This document shows positions 35,744 to 45,228 of a stretch of DNA of 64,000 bases, one piece after another. The translations under genes and the position numbers were made by a program. Every line of letters starts with the position of its first letter. Positions within the stretch are counted from its first letter, which is position 1. The stretch is from JAGLHV01 sp023143305 [NCBI: Clostridia bacterium] (GTDB lineage Bacteria; CBDUZB01; JAGLHV01): the NCBI GenBank assembly GCA_030637025.1, contig DAOVVV010000008.1:7331-71330 (forward strand), given 5' to 3'. The notes under the pieces were generated by a model that worked only from the letters and a program-made list of their open reading frames with translations, was not told where the DNA came from and did no database searches.

Positions 35744-36484
35744 GTGAATAGAAAAAGTATTTTAATTATGATGATAATACTTTGTTTTTTAAGTGGTTGC
35801 AAAGGAGAAACAAATAAAATGCAAGAATTTAATAGGAGTGAAGAAACGATTTTTGCTCAAGCCAGAAAAGAAATGATAGAAACCCAGATAAAGAGAAGAG
35901 GAATTAAAGACCAACGCGTGCTGGAAGCAATGTTTAAGGTCAAAAGGCATAAATTTGTTCCTCAAAGTGAACAAAAACTTGCTTATGAAGATTATCCTTT
36001 ACCCATTGGGAAAGAACAAACCATTTCTCAGCCGTATATAGTTGCCTTAATGACTGAATTATTACAGCTGGAGGGCAAAGAGAAGGTTTTGGAAATTGGA
36101 ACAGGTTCCGGGTATCAGGCGGCTATATTAGCGGAATTAGCTAATGAAGTTTATACTATTGAAATATTAGAACCCTTAGCCATAAATGCGGAAAAAGTAC
36201 TCCGGGAACTGGATTACAGTAATGTTACTGTAAAATGTGGTGACGGCTATTTGGGCTGGGAAGAATATGCTCCTTTTGATAGTATTATTGTCACCTGCGC
36301 TCCACCCTATATTCCCCAACCTTTAATTGACCAATTAGCTGAGGGCGGAAAAATGGTTATTCCGGTGGGAATACACTATCAGGAATTAAAATTGTTAAAA
36401 AAAATAAAGGGAAAAATAAAAACCACTAATATCATCCCGGTCAGGTTCGTACCAATGACCAGGGAAAGTGATGAAGATAATTAA
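35744..36484 (+). CDS. pcm: protein-L-isoaspartate O-methyltransferase with lipoprotein signal
   Basis: The catalytic part is a normal PCMT: ARKEMIETQIKRRGIKDQRVLEAM, QTISQPYIVALMTELL, SAM motif VLEIGTGSGYQAAIL and the C-terminal VPMTRE. It methylates damaged isoaspartyl residues. Unusually, it begins with a lipoprotein signal, MNRKSILIMMIILCFLSGC, with lipobox Leu-Ser-Gly-Cys. This would place it on a membrane outside the cytoplasm, where SAM is not expected. The GTG start at 35744 has AGGGTGAA upstream; an internal ATG at 35819 would give a cytosolic form. It ends 25 bp before phoB. Confidence 0.87.
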   Translation: MNRKSILIMMIILCFLSGCKGETNKMQEFNRSEETIFAQARKEMIETQIKRRGIKDQRVLEAMFKVKRHKFVPQSEQKLAYEDYPLPIGKEQTISQPYIVALMTELLQLEGKEKVLEIGTGSGYQAAILAELANEVYTIEILEPLAINAEKVLRELDYSNVTVKCGDGYLGWEEYAPFDSIIVTCAPPYIPQPLIDQLAEGGKMVIPVGIHYQELKLLKKIKGKIKTTNIIPVRFVPMTRESDEDN

Positions 36485-36509
36485 TCAATACAGAAGAAAG
36501 TTAATTTAA

Positions 36510-37199
36510 ATGTCTAAAGAAAAAATCTTAGTTATTGAGGACGATAAACATCTTTCCAAACTTATCAAGTATAACATGGAAAAGGCTGGTTTTGACTGTG
36601 TAGCAACTCCAACCGGAGAAATAGCATTAAAAACCTTAGACAGACAACCAGTTGATTTGATTATATTGGATATAATGCTTCCTAAAATGGACGGACTTCA
36701 GGTTTGTAAACAAATAAAACAAGATAAAAAATTAGCTGCCATTCCCATCATTATGTTAACCGCCAAAGGTGAAGAAATAGATAGGATTGTCGGATTTGAG
36801 CTGGGTGCGGATGATTATATAGTTAAACCGTTTAGTGTGCGGGAATTAATTTTGAGAATAAAAGCAATCCTGAAACGAAATAAAAAAGAAAAAACTCTGC
36901 AAAACATATTAACTGCAGGCAAACTAACCATTGATATTCCCCGGCATAAAGTAATGGTAAATAAAAAAGAAATAGAATTAACCCTGATTGAATTTAAGCT
37001 TTTAGTTACTCTTATAGAAAGAAAAGGCAGGGTTCAATCACGGGATCGATTATTAGATGATGTATGGGATATATCCTCTGAGGTTACTACCCGAACTGTA
37101 GATACGCATGTTAAAAGGCTAAGACAAAAATTAGGCCCGGCGGGAAACTTAATTGAAACTGTGAGGGGAATCGGATACAGGTTTGCTGACGGGGGATAA
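36510..37199 (+). CDS. phoB: OmpR-family response regulator, PhoB-like
   Basis: The 229-residue protein has a receiver domain with acidic residues Glu10-Asp11-Asp12, phosphate acceptor Asp54 in LIILDIMLPKMDG, the Thr in IMLTAKGE and the Lys in YIVKPFS. A winged-helix DNA-binding domain follows (about 133-229) with TRTVDTHVKRLRQKLG and ETVRGIGYRF. It should act with the next gene, a PhoR-type kinase, to turn on phosphate-starvation genes; the pst genes and Pho-box-like sites downstream support this. Confidence 0.93.
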   Translation: MSKEKILVIEDDKHLSKLIKYNMEKAGFDCVATPTGEIALKTLDRQPVDLIILDIMLPKMDGLQVCKQIKQDKKLAAIPIIMLTAKGEEIDRIVGFELGADDYIVKPFSVRELILRIKAILKRNKKEKTLQNILTAGKLTIDIPRHKVMVNKKEIELTLIEFKLLVTLIERKGRVQSRDRLLDDVWDISSEVTTRTVDTHVKRLRQKLGPAGNLIETVRGIGYRFADGG

Positions 37200-37204
37200 T
37201 TATT

Positions 37205-38977
37205 TTGAAAATTAATATTCATTATAAAATTACAATTATTTTTACTATAATTCTGGCGATTATTCTTTTTGGTATTTACTTATCTCTTAATGATAATTTA
37301 AAGACTAATACTTACCAACGGATTAAAACAAATCTGTTTAAAGAAACTGCTTTATGCAAATCCTTTATAGAACAACACTATATTCAAAACCTTCAATCTC
37401 AGGAATTAGATAATTTTTTACATGAAATAGCTGATGATTTAAATTTAAGGGTCACTATTATCAACCTGGAAGGAACTGTTTTGGCTGATTCGGAAGTAAA
37501 CCGGGATATTCTGGGTAAAGTGGAAAATCATCTCTATCGGCCTGAGATTCAACAGGCTCTGCATTCCGGCATTGGAGAAAGCAGGCGTTTCAGCACCACG
37601 GTAAAAAAAGATATGCTTTATGTTGCCAGTACTATTGGCCGAAATAAGCCGGAGGGAATAATCAGATTATCTATGCCTCTAGCTGAAATTGAATTAATAT
37701 CCAATCATTTAAAGAAATTGTTGATTGTTTCTCTTTTATTTGCTTTTTTTCTGGCAATTATAATTAGTTTTGCTGCTTCTATGTTTATTTCTCAACCAAT
37801 AAAAAAGATGTCTTTGTTTGCCCAAGATATAGCCAAAGGTGATTTTTCTAAAAGAATTTTAAATTTAACCAACGACGAATTCGGTGACATGGCTAAAGCT
37901 TTTAATTATATGTCTGAGCAAATTAAATTAAAAATTAACGAAGTCAACTTGAGCAAATCAAGATTTGAAGCAATTCTTTTGAGTATGTTTGAAGGGGTAA
38001 TGGTTGTTGATACAAAGGGAACTATTTTATTGATGAACCGGGCACTAAAAGATTTATTGAAAGTTAAAGACGAATTTGTAAATAAAAAACCATTGGAAAT
38101 ACTTCGTAACATCGAAATTCAGGAAATAGTTGATAATACATTAAAATTAAAACAGGGGGTTGAATCCCGCGAAATATCTGTTTTATTCCCGGAAGAAAAG
38201 ATTTTGTTAATTCATGCAACACCGGTGGTTCGGGAAAATGAGACAGAAGGGGCTGTTTTAGTATTTCATGATATAACAAGTTTGCGAGAGCTGGAAAAAA
38301 TCCGTAAGGATTTTGTAGCTAATGTTTCCCACGAATTAAGGACCCCTGTAGCCAGCATTAAAGGTTATGCAGAGACATTATTGGATGGAGCACTGGAAGA
38401 TAAAAATAATGCTAAAGATTTTTTAAAAATAATTTATACTGATATCGACCGCCTGGCAAGATTGATTGACGATTTGCTTAATTTATCCAGGATAGAATCA
38501 GGTAAATTCAAAATGAATTTACAACTCTGTGCTATTGCTCCCATAATTAAAGGCGTTGTTTCCAGATTGAATAAACAAGCCCGGGATAAATCCATTACTA
38601 TTAAAACAAATATTCCTGAAAAGCTGGATTCTCTTTTAATTGACGAAACAAGAATTGCCCAGGTTTTATTCAATCTTATTGATAATGCCATCAAATATAT
38701 ACCTGAGAAGGGGAATATTATTATTTCAGTTAATGAAAAAGATGGTTTTATTCAAATAAATATTGCTGATACCGGATCCGGCATTGCTCAGGAACATATT
38801 CCCCGGCTTTTTGAACGATTTTACCGGGTAGATAAATCCCGTTCCCAGGAATTAGGGGGAACAGGATTGGGATTGGCTATCGTTAAACACATTATTCAAG
38901 CTCATCAGGGAGAAGTTTTTGTACAAAGCATTTTAGGACAGGGTTCTGTTTTTAGTTTTACTCTGCCTAAGGCTTAG
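37205..38977 (+). CDS. phoR: PhoR-like sensor histidine kinase
   Basis: The 590-residue kinase has an N-terminal membrane helix (about 7-26), a periplasmic sensor part, a second helix (about 172-195), then HAMP, a PAS domain (about 250-360), the HisKA motif with His376 in NVSHELRTPVAS, and the ATPase domain with N-box DNAIKYIPEKG, DTGSGI and GGTGLGLAIV. It should phosphorylate PhoB when phosphate is low. The start is a TTG at 37205 with GGGGG 8-9 bp upstream; no ATG is near. The 5-bp gap from phoB shows one operon. Confidence 0.93.
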   Translation: MKINIHYKITIIFTIILAIILFGIYLSLNDNLKTNTYQRIKTNLFKETALCKSFIEQHYIQNLQSQELDNFLHEIADDLNLRVTIINLEGTVLADSEVNRDILGKVENHLYRPEIQQALHSGIGESRRFSTTVKKDMLYVASTIGRNKPEGIIRLSMPLAEIELISNHLKKLLIVSLLFAFFLAIIISFAASMFISQPIKKMSLFAQDIAKGDFSKRILNLTNDEFGDMAKAFNYMSEQIKLKINEVNLSKSRFEAILLSMFEGVMVVDTKGTILLMNRALKDLLKVKDEFVNKKPLEILRNIEIQEIVDNTLKLKQGVESREISVLFPEEKILLIHATPVVRENETEGAVLVFHDITSLRELEKIRKDFVANVSHELRTPVASIKGYAETLLDGALEDKNNAKDFLKIIYTDIDRLARLIDDLLNLSRIESGKFKMNLQLCAIAPIIKGVVSRLNKQARDKSITIKTNIPEKLDSLLIDETRIAQVLFNLIDNAIKYIPEKGNIIISVNEKDGFIQINIADTGSGIAQEHIPRLFERFYRVDKSRSQELGGTGLGLAIVKHIIQAHQGEVFVQSILGQGSVFSFTLPKA

Positions 38978-39186
38978 TAAAAAAGGAGATATTTTATTAA
39001 TTGTAATAGGAACAAAAATAATAAGTCCTTTATGCCGTAAAATATATATATTTCTAACTGCGTAATTTTTTTGGAGTGCATTAACCCTGTTAATGTATGC
39101 ATCGTTAGGAACAATGTATTGCACACATACAGATATTTTTTTCACCTCGACAAATCTTTTCTGTAAACCAAATCACAAAAAAACAT

Positions 39187-39203
39187 TTCACAAAAAATTC
39201 ACA
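39187..39203 (+). promoter_or_regulatory. Pho-box-like direct repeat upstream of the porin gene
   Basis: TTCACA occurs at 39187-39192 and 39198-39203, an 11-bp period as in PhoB/PhoP boxes, in an A-rich context. A -10-like GATAAT lies at 39228-39233. The nearest downstream gene is the porin at 39538. Confidence 0.5.
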
Positions 39204-39280
39204 CAAATGCTCTTTTTTTGCCACACCGATAATATATACTTTTCTTGAAAATAAAAAAAATTAAAGTATAAATATTTTTT

Positions 39281-39448
39281 AAATTCCTGTTTTCCAGACT
39301 ATGGCACAACTCTGATTTTTAAAGCAATTGTAGGGGCAACATTTATGACGCCCGTCGGAAAAAGTATTCATCAGCCCAATCCTCCAAATCCGCCTGAGGC
39401 GGAGCGGGCAGGCAATAAAGGTAGAAAGGCTATTTTACAAAAGATTTA
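39281..39448 (+). mobile_element. degenerate element A with partial element B (copy 4)
   Basis: AAATTCCTGTTTTC (39281-39294) is a left P half and is directly joined to CAGACTATGGCACAACTC, the left end of element B (39295). The right B end is missing. A CCGCCTGAGGCGG hairpin follows, and the right end CTATTTTACAAAAGA (39430-39444) matches element A. AAAGGAGG follows. Confidence 0.5.
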
Positions 39449-39475
39449 AAGTTAAAAATAAAGGAGGACAAGAAA

Positions 39476-39481
39476 ATGTAA
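39476..39481 (+). other. start-stop codon pair behind a strong ribosome site
   Basis: AAAGGAGG at 39460-39467 is spaced 8 bp from ATG at 39476-39478, which is immediately followed by TAA. It lies 57 bp before the porin start, which has its own AAAGGAG. It is either a gene remnant or a minimal regulatory frame. Confidence 0.4.
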
Positions 39482-39537
39482 AACATAAGCGGTATAAAGA
39501 AGTAGAAAACAAAAACGATAAAAAGGAGAATTGAAAA

Positions 39538-40770
39538 ATGAAAACAAAATTTTTAATTTTAATGGCAGGAATATTATTAACGGTTACATTTGGTTCCATC
39601 CACTCTTTTGCCGGTGAAGTTGAGATTTTAGTAAATAAACTGGTAGAGAAAGAAATACTTAATCCGGTAGAAGCACAAATTATTATGGATGAAACTAAAC
39701 AAGCGATAGCTAATGAATTAAGTCAGGGTAAATCAGTTAGTACTCCCGGATGGGTTCAGAAAATGACCTTTAAAGGGGATTTGCGTCTGCGTTACCAATG
39801 GAACAAAAAAGAAGCAAAGGTTGAACGTCATCGGGGAAGATACAGATTTAGACTTGGTGCAAAAGCAAATGTAGTGGATAAAGTCAAAGTAGGATTTGGA
39901 TTTTGCTCCGGGGGAACGGATCCCCGTTCTACTAACCAGACCATGACTAACACCTTTGAAACTCCGGATTTGCGATTGGATTATGCCTATATGCAATGGT
40001 CACCTAAGACATGGCTTGATTTTTATGGTGGTAAATCTAAGAGAAAAGCAATAATTCGACAAAATTCCGACCTTTTGTGGGATTCCGATATTAATATTGA
40101 GGGGGGTGCTTTTGTTATCAATAAATCCTGCGGAATGAAAACAGATTTATTGATAAGTTTTGGAAGTCTTGTTTTGGATGAATCAAGTAGTGATATATCC
40201 GATCCTGTAATGTATTTTAGTCAGGCAGGAATAAATTGGAAAACAGGAAATTCTTTTTCTTTAAAGCCCACAATTACTTATTATGATGCATATAACGTAA
40301 AAGACGATTCGCTTGACCATTCTGAAGGAACTAACAGTTTGGACAGCAATGATTGTTTTATCTATGATTATAATGTCGTTAATCCGGAATTGGAATTAGC
40401 TGTTAAAACATCTTGTAGTAAAGTGCCTTATTTTTCCTTATTCGGTGGATATGCTTCTAACCTTGATCCGGATGAAGATAATGAGGGGTATCTTTTCGGA
40501 TTGAAATTCGGAGATAAAAAAGTAAAAAAGAAAGGGCAATGGCAATTCAAATACACCTGTCGCCAACTGGAAAAAGATGCCTGGCTGGATACATTTCCTG
40601 ATTCTGATTTTCATGGCGGAAAAACAGGTGTAAAAGGTTCAGAAGTAATATTACAGTATGCACTAGCGAAAAATGTAATTTTAGGGTTTGATTATTATTG
40701 CAGTGAAAAAATAAACGCTCCGGTAGTAACCGAAGAGATACTGCAGGTTGATTTATTGTTGAAATTTTAA
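39538..40770 (+). CDS. putative outer-membrane porin
   Basis: The 410-residue protein has a Sec signal peptide (MKTKFLILMAGILLTVTFGS, cleavage near SFA). A helical stretch rich in Glu and Lys (about 25-70) is followed by many amphipathic strands, starting GDLRLRYQWN and ending with a terminal strand VDLLLKF with C-terminal phenylalanine, the usual barrel-assembly signal. It resembles the putative porin family common in diderm candidate phyla. Its place between phoR and pstS, with a Pho-box-like site upstream, suggests a phosphate-starvation porin; the transported anion is an inference. AAAAGGAG precedes the ATG. Confidence 0.8.
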   Translation: MKTKFLILMAGILLTVTFGSIHSFAGEVEILVNKLVEKEILNPVEAQIIMDETKQAIANELSQGKSVSTPGWVQKMTFKGDLRLRYQWNKKEAKVERHRGRYRFRLGAKANVVDKVKVGFGFCSGGTDPRSTNQTMTNTFETPDLRLDYAYMQWSPKTWLDFYGGKSKRKAIIRQNSDLLWDSDINIEGGAFVINKSCGMKTDLLISFGSLVLDESSSDISDPVMYFSQAGINWKTGNSFSLKPTITYYDAYNVKDDSLDHSEGTNSLDSNDCFIYDYNVVNPELELAVKTSCSKVPYFSLFGGYASNLDPDEDNEGYLFGLKFGDKKVKKKGQWQFKYTCRQLEKDAWLDTFPDSDFHGGKTGVKGSEVILQYALAKNVILGFDYYCSEKINAPVVTEEILQVDLLLKF

Positions 40771-40812
40771 ACAATATAATGCTTAACTAAAATTTACATA
40801 GAGTTTGCTAAG

Positions 40813-40830
40813 TTGTCACAAAATTGTCAT
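40813..40830 (+). promoter_or_regulatory. Pho box upstream of pstS
   Basis: TTGTCAC (40813-40819) and TTGTCAT (40824-40830) are direct repeats with an 11-bp period and an AT-rich spacer. This matches the CTGTCAT-type PhoB half-sites closely. It lies 43 bp before the pstS start codon. Confidence 0.7.
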
Positions 40831-40872
40831 ATTTGAATGTTATTGTTTATTAAACAAAGGGAGGAATTTAAA

Positions 40873-41751
40873 ATGAAAAAGCGTTTACAGGTTTTAACAG
40901 GAATTGGATTGGGATTGATTTTAACTACAAGCCTTTATGCCCAGGAAATGGTGCAAATAAAAGGTTCGGATACGTTGATTAATCTTGTACAACGATTATC
41001 TGAAGTATATATGGAAAAAAATCCGGGCAAATTTATTGCCATAACCGGTGGAGGTTCGGGAACAGGAATTGCAGGATTGATTAACGGAAAGTGTGATATT
41101 GCCAATGCTTCCCGTTTGATGAAATCCAAAGAAATAAAGCAAGCCAACAGCAGAAAAATAACACCTAAAAGAATCGTAATTGCTATGGATGGTTTAAGTG
41201 TTATTGTTAATGACCGGAATCCGGTTGATAAATTAACCAAGGATGAACTCGGCAGAATATTTCGTGGAGAAGTTACTAATTGGAAGGAAATCGGCGGAAA
41301 AGATATGTCCATTACTCTTTACGGCAGGCAATCTAATTCGGGAACTTTTGTTTTCTTTAAAGAAGCAATATTAAAAGCTGATTATTCACAGAAAATGAAT
41401 CGTATGAATGGTAACGCACAAATAGTAGAAGCAGTAAAGCAGGATGTTAGCGGCATTGGTTATGTCGGAGTAGGGTATGTAAAAAAAGTAACCGGACTTA
41501 CTGTTGTAAGGGTTGCTTCTGCTTCCGAAAAAAAATACATCAGCCCGCTTGATGCCGAAGATGTTAAAAGCGGAAAATATCCTATTACCCGTCCGCTTAA
41601 TCAGTATCTAAATGGCATACCTAAAGGTGCGGTTAGTCATTTTATTGCTTTTGAATTGAGTAAAGAGGGACAAAGAATCGTGGAGGAAGAAGGATTTTTC
41701 CCTATACCTTCCGAATATAGAGATTTTAACAATAAAAATTTGGGAATGTAG
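40873..41751 (+). CDS. pstS: phosphate ABC transporter, substrate-binding protein
   Basis: PstS captures phosphate outside the inner membrane. A signal peptide MKKRLQVLTGIGLGLILTTS is cleaved near LYA. The mature protein has the PstS motifs IKGSDTLINLVQRL, GGGSGTGIAGLINGKCDIANASR, YGRQSNSGTF and GIGYVGVGYV. I chose the ATG at 40873 because AAAGGGAGG lies 9 bp upstream and the signal peptide then starts properly; an in-frame ATG at 40837 would add 12 residues. Length 292 is normal for the short PstS type. A Pho box lies upstream. Confidence 0.94.
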   Translation: MKKRLQVLTGIGLGLILTTSLYAQEMVQIKGSDTLINLVQRLSEVYMEKNPGKFIAITGGGSGTGIAGLINGKCDIANASRLMKSKEIKQANSRKITPKRIVIAMDGLSVIVNDRNPVDKLTKDELGRIFRGEVTNWKEIGGKDMSITLYGRQSNSGTFVFFKEAILKADYSQKMNRMNGNAQIVEAVKQDVSGIGYVGVGYVKKVTGLTVVRVASASEKKYISPLDAEDVKSGKYPITRPLNQYLNGIPKGAVSHFIAFELSKEGQRIVEEEGFFPIPSEYRDFNNKNLGM

Positions 41752-41781
41752 ATAAAATAAAAACAAGAGGAGAAAGAGGTT

Positions 41782-42666
41782 ATGAATATGAATAAATTTA
41801 AAGAAAAAGTAATCCATAGCCTCTTTTTCTTTAATGGATTATTAGTGGTATTAGTACTCTTGGGAATATTTGCTCTTTTGGTTTTTACGGCTCTTCCCGG
41901 GTTTAAAGAAATAAAAGTAACCGAGTTTTTATTTAAATCACATTGGAATCCAACGTCTTACATTAAATCATCTTATGGAATTGTTTCTATGCTGGTAAGC
42001 ACCTTAATGGTTACTTTCGGAGCACTTTTAATTGCTATTCCTTTAGGTATCGGAACTGCCGCTTACTTAACGGATTTAGCCAGTCCCAGGGTAAGAGAAA
42101 TTGCTAAGCCCATTATTGAAATATTAGCGGGAATTCCATCGGTGGTTATCGGTTTTCTGGGCATTCTTCTGATAGGACCTTTTATTGCCCGGCTTTTTGG
42201 TTTACATAATGGACTTAACGCAATAAATGGGTCCGTTCTTCTGTCAATAATGGCTTTACCCACTATTATCAGTTTGTCCGAAGATGCTTTAAAAAGCGTT
42301 CCTAAATCGTATACGCAAGCCTCTCTGGCACTGGGGGCAACTAAATGGCAAACCCTGGTAAAAATAAAAATCCCGGCGGCCTGTTCAGGGATATTAGCGG
42401 CATGTATGTTAGGGATGGGCAGGGCAATAGGGGAAACAATGACGGTTCTTATGGCTACAGGGTGTGCACCTGCAATGCCTAAAAGTTTTTTGGGTTCAGT
42501 GCGGACAATGACTTCTACCATTGCCATTGAATTGGGAGAAGTACCTTATAATACCACTCATTATTATGCCCTTTTTGGTATTGGTCTGGTATTATTTGTG
42601 ATAACTTTTATTGTCAATATGATTTCCGATATTATTTTGCATAGGCACGAAAGGAAAACAAGATGA
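41782..42666 (+). CDS. pstC: phosphate ABC transporter, permease PstC
   Basis: The 294-residue inner-membrane protein has about six membrane segments and the ABC permease loop [27 protein letters not shown], which contacts PstB. GIPSVVIGFLGI and GRAIGETMTVLMATG are characteristic of PstC. GAAAGAGG precedes the ATG at 41782; a second ATG two codons later is possible. It overlaps pstA by 4 bp. Confidence 0.95.
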   Translation: MNMNKFKEKVIHSLFFFNGLLVVLVLLGIFALLVFTALPGFKEIKVTEFLFKSHWNPTSYIKSSYGIVSMLVSTLMVTFGALLIAIPLGIGTAAYLTDLASPRVREIAKPIIEILAGIPSVVIGFLGILLIGPFIARLFGLHNGLNAINGSVLLSIMALPTIISLSEDALKSVPKSYTQASLALGATKWQTLVKIKIPAACSGILAACMLGMGRAIGETMTVLMATGCAPAMPKSFLGSVRTMTSTIAIELGEVPYNTTHYYALFGIGLVLFVITFIVNMISDIILHRHERKTR

Positions 42667-43517
42667 AAAACAAAGAATTGCAGGAAATATTAGGCTTTAA
42701 TCTGTTAAGAATATGTGTGGGGATTGTCGGCATAATCCTGGCAATTATTTTATATGATTTAACCAGCAAAGGGATAAGTAAAATAAGCTGGGAATTTTTT
42801 ACTGCGATGCCCCGTAAGGGAATGACAGAGGGGGGTATCCTACCTGCCATTATCGGCACTTTTCTGGTAACCGTTATTACAGCAGTTTTAGCTATACCGT
42901 TAGGTATGGGGTGTGCTATATACTTGAATGAATACGCTAAAAAAAATAAAATAACCCGGATTATTCGGATGTCGATCAGAAATCTATCCGGAGTTCCTTC
43001 CATAGTGTATGGATTATTCGGGGTGATATTATTTGTGCAGTTAATGCACCTTGGTACTTGTGTTTTATCAGCTGGTTTGACTTTAGGATTAATGACTCTT
43101 CCCTGGACTATTACTGCCAGCGAGGAATCTTTAAAGAATATACCAAATTCTTATCGGGAAGGTTCTTTGGCTTTGGGTGCCACCAAATGGCAAATGATTA
43201 AAACCAATGTGTTACCTTATGCTGCCGGAGGGATGCTTACCGGAACGATTCTTGGTTTGGCCCGTGCTGCCGGAGAAACAGCTCCCATTCTTTTTACCGG
43301 GGCTGCTTTTTACCTTCCTTTTATTCCGAAGTCACTATTCAGTCAGTTTATGGCATTACCTTACCATCTTTATATAATGTCCACTCAACACCATGCAATA
43401 ACTAAAGTGCGGCCGATCGCTTATGCAACGGCTCTGGTATTAATAATGTTAGTATTAACTATAAATCTATCAGCCGTAATTTTAAGATATCGTTTACGAA
43501 AACTTAAAAGGGAGTAA
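42663..43517 (+). CDS. pstA: phosphate ABC transporter, permease PstA
   Basis: The 284-residue partner permease has six membrane segments. The coupling loop is [25 protein letters not shown], and [12 protein letters not shown] and [17 protein letters not shown] are typical of PstA. The start overlaps the pstC stop (ATGA), so the permeases are co-translated. It ends 4 bp before pstB. Confidence 0.95.
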   Translation: MKNKELQEILGFNLLRICVGIVGIILAIILYDLTSKGISKISWEFFTAMPRKGMTEGGILPAIIGTFLVTVITAVLAIPLGMGCAIYLNEYAKKNKITRIIRMSIRNLSGVPSIVYGLFGVILFVQLMHLGTCVLSAGLTLGLMTLPWTITASEESLKNIPNSYREGSLALGATKWQMIKTNVLPYAAGGMLTGTILGLARAAGETAPILFTGAAFYLPFIPKSLFSQFMALPYHLYIMSTQHHAITKVRPIAYATALVLIMLVLTINLSAVILRYRLRKLKRE

Positions 43518-43521
43518 TCAT

Positions 43522-44280
43522 ATGAATGACACGAAAATCGATGTAATTAATTTCAATTTTTATTATAGCGGAGAGAAAGCCTTAAACAATGTAACAATTA
43601 GTATACAACAAAATATGGTTACCGGAATAATCGGTCCTTCAGGATGTGGAAAGTCTACTTTTTTACGCTGCCTTAATCGGATGAATGATGTTATTCCAGG
43701 AATAAAAGTAGAGGGGGAAGTTTTGCTGGATAACGAAGATATTTATGCTTCGAATGTTGATGTAGTGAAGATAAGAAGACAAATAGGGATGGTTTTTCAA
43801 AAATCTAATCCTTTTCCTAAGTCAATCTTCGATAATGTTGCTTATGGTTTAACTATAAATGGAATAAGGGATAAAAATTATATTGTTGAGAAGGTAGAGA
43901 AAAGTCTGAAAGATGCTGCTTTATGGGATGAAGTTAAAGACAGATTGAATAAAAGTGCTTTTGATTTATCAGGCGGGCAGCAACAAAGATTATGTATTGC
44001 CCGGGCTTTGGCGGTAGAACCGGAAGTATTGCTTATGGATGAACCGGCTTCAGCTTTGGACCCTAAAGCTACTTTAAAAATAGAAGAACTTATTCAGGAA
44101 TTAAAGAAAAAATATACCATAATTATTGTTACTCATAATATGCAGCAAGCGGCACGTATTTCGGATTTTACTGCTTTTTTTATGATGGGAGAATTAATTG
44201 AATATGATACAACAAGCAAAATTTTTACTACACCCTCGATGAAAGTTACTGAGGATTATATTACAGGTAGGTTTGGATAG
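43522..44280 (+). CDS. pstB: phosphate ABC transporter, ATP-binding protein
   Basis: The 252-residue ATPase has Walker [11 protein letters not shown]-loop [21 protein letters not shown], signature LSGGQQQR, Walker [14 protein letters not shown] and the switch His in [16 protein letters not shown]. These are the standard PstB motifs. It powers phosphate import by PstCA. AAAAGGGAG precedes the ATG. Confidence 0.97.
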   Translation: MNDTKIDVINFNFYYSGEKALNNVTISIQQNMVTGIIGPSGCGKSTFLRCLNRMNDVIPGIKVEGEVLLDNEDIYASNVDVVKIRRQIGMVFQKSNPFPKSIFDNVAYGLTINGIRDKNYIVEKVEKSLKDAALWDEVKDRLNKSAFDLSGGQQQRLCIARALAVEPEVLLMDEPASALDPKATLKIEELIQELKKKYTIIIVTHNMQQAARISDFTAFFMMGELIEYDTTSKIFTTPSMKVTEDYITGRFG

Positions 44281-44318
44281 ATTTTAAATTTGAATTAAAT
44301 TGAAGGGGGAGGAAAAAA

Positions 44319-44993
44319 ATGGAACGGCATTTTGATGAGGAATTAAAAAATTTAAAAGAGTTATTATTGAAAATGAGTATTTTAGTAGAAAAAGCAATTA
44401 ATTATTCAATAAAAGCTTTAGTTGAACGCAAAACGAAATTGGCTGAAAAAGTGATTAAGTCTGATAATGCCATAAATATGATGGAAATAGAAATAGATGA
44501 TTTTTGCCATATGCTTTTGGCTCTTCGCCAACCGGCAGCAATTGATTTGAGATTTATTACTGCGGCAATGAAAATTAATAATGATCTTGAACGCATAGGA
44601 GATCAAGCAGTTAACATTGCTGAACGTACCCGTGAAATAATCAAAGAACCCTTACTTAAACCTTTGATAGATATCCCCCTCATGGCCACCCTGGCTAAAA
44701 AAATGATTAAGGATTCCATTGATGCTCTGGTAAATAAAGATGAATCGTTAGCCAGGGATATATGTAAAAGAGACGATAAAGTCGATGATTTAAACAATCA
44801 GATATTTAGAGAATTATTAACCTATATGATGCAGGATCCTAAAACAATTACCAGAGCTGTGGAACTTATTTTAGTCGGAAGGCATTTAGAACGAATAGCA
44901 GACCATGCTACTAATATCTCGGAAGAAGTTATTTATTTTCTGAGCGGAAAAACTATAATGCATCATATGGAAGATATTAAAAAACAGCAATAA
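44319..44993 (+). CDS. phoU: phosphate signalling protein PhoU
   Basis: The 224-residue all-helical protein has the two metal-binding PhoU repeats, each with E(D)xxxD-type motifs: DLRFITAAMKINNDLERIGDQAVNIAER in the first half and RAVELILVGRHLERIADHATNISEE in the second (full motifs lie at 44544-44630 and 44856-44930). PhoU links Pst to PhoR and represses the regulon when phosphate is high. AGGGGGAGG precedes the ATG. It closes the pst operon. Confidence 0.95.
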   Translation: MERHFDEELKNLKELLLKMSILVEKAINYSIKALVERKTKLAEKVIKSDNAINMMEIEIDDFCHMLLALRQPAAIDLRFITAAMKINNDLERIGDQAVNIAERTREIIKEPLLKPLIDIPLMATLAKKMIKDSIDALVNKDESLARDICKRDDKVDDLNNQIFRELLTYMMQDPKTITRAVELILVGRHLERIADHATNISEEVIYFLSGKTIMHHMEDIKKQQ

Positions 44994-45111
44994 AATGGTA
45001 AATGTCTATCCTTGATAATTGGCCACATACGATATTCTTTATTTATCCGAACGAATAAAAATTTCTATTTTTTAATTGCATATTTAAAAATATTTTATTA
45101 AAATAAATATC

Positions 45112-45136
45112 AACAAAAATAAATAATATTTTTGTT
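45112..45136. terminator. AT-rich inverted repeat after phoU
   Basis: AACAAAAATA and TATTTTTGTT are perfect 10-bp inverted repeats around AATAA. It might end the pst-phoU transcript, but all but two pairs are A-T, so the fold is weak. Confidence 0.3.
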
Positions 45137-45228
45137 AAAGAGTTATGACGAAATTTTGATTATATTTTTAGGAAATAGAATATTGTATTTTGCAGAATTA
45201 TTTTTTAGAAAACAAAAAGGAGGAAAAA

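Larger units (their letters stand above)
38978..39537. other. 560-bp gap between phoR and the porin gene
   Basis: It contains a CATTAAC/GTTAATG hairpin (39079-39095), a Pho-box-like direct repeat at 39187, a degenerate element A with a left piece of element B (about 39281-39448), and a start-stop codon pair at 39476 behind a strong ribosome site. No gene was found in it. Confidence 0.6.
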
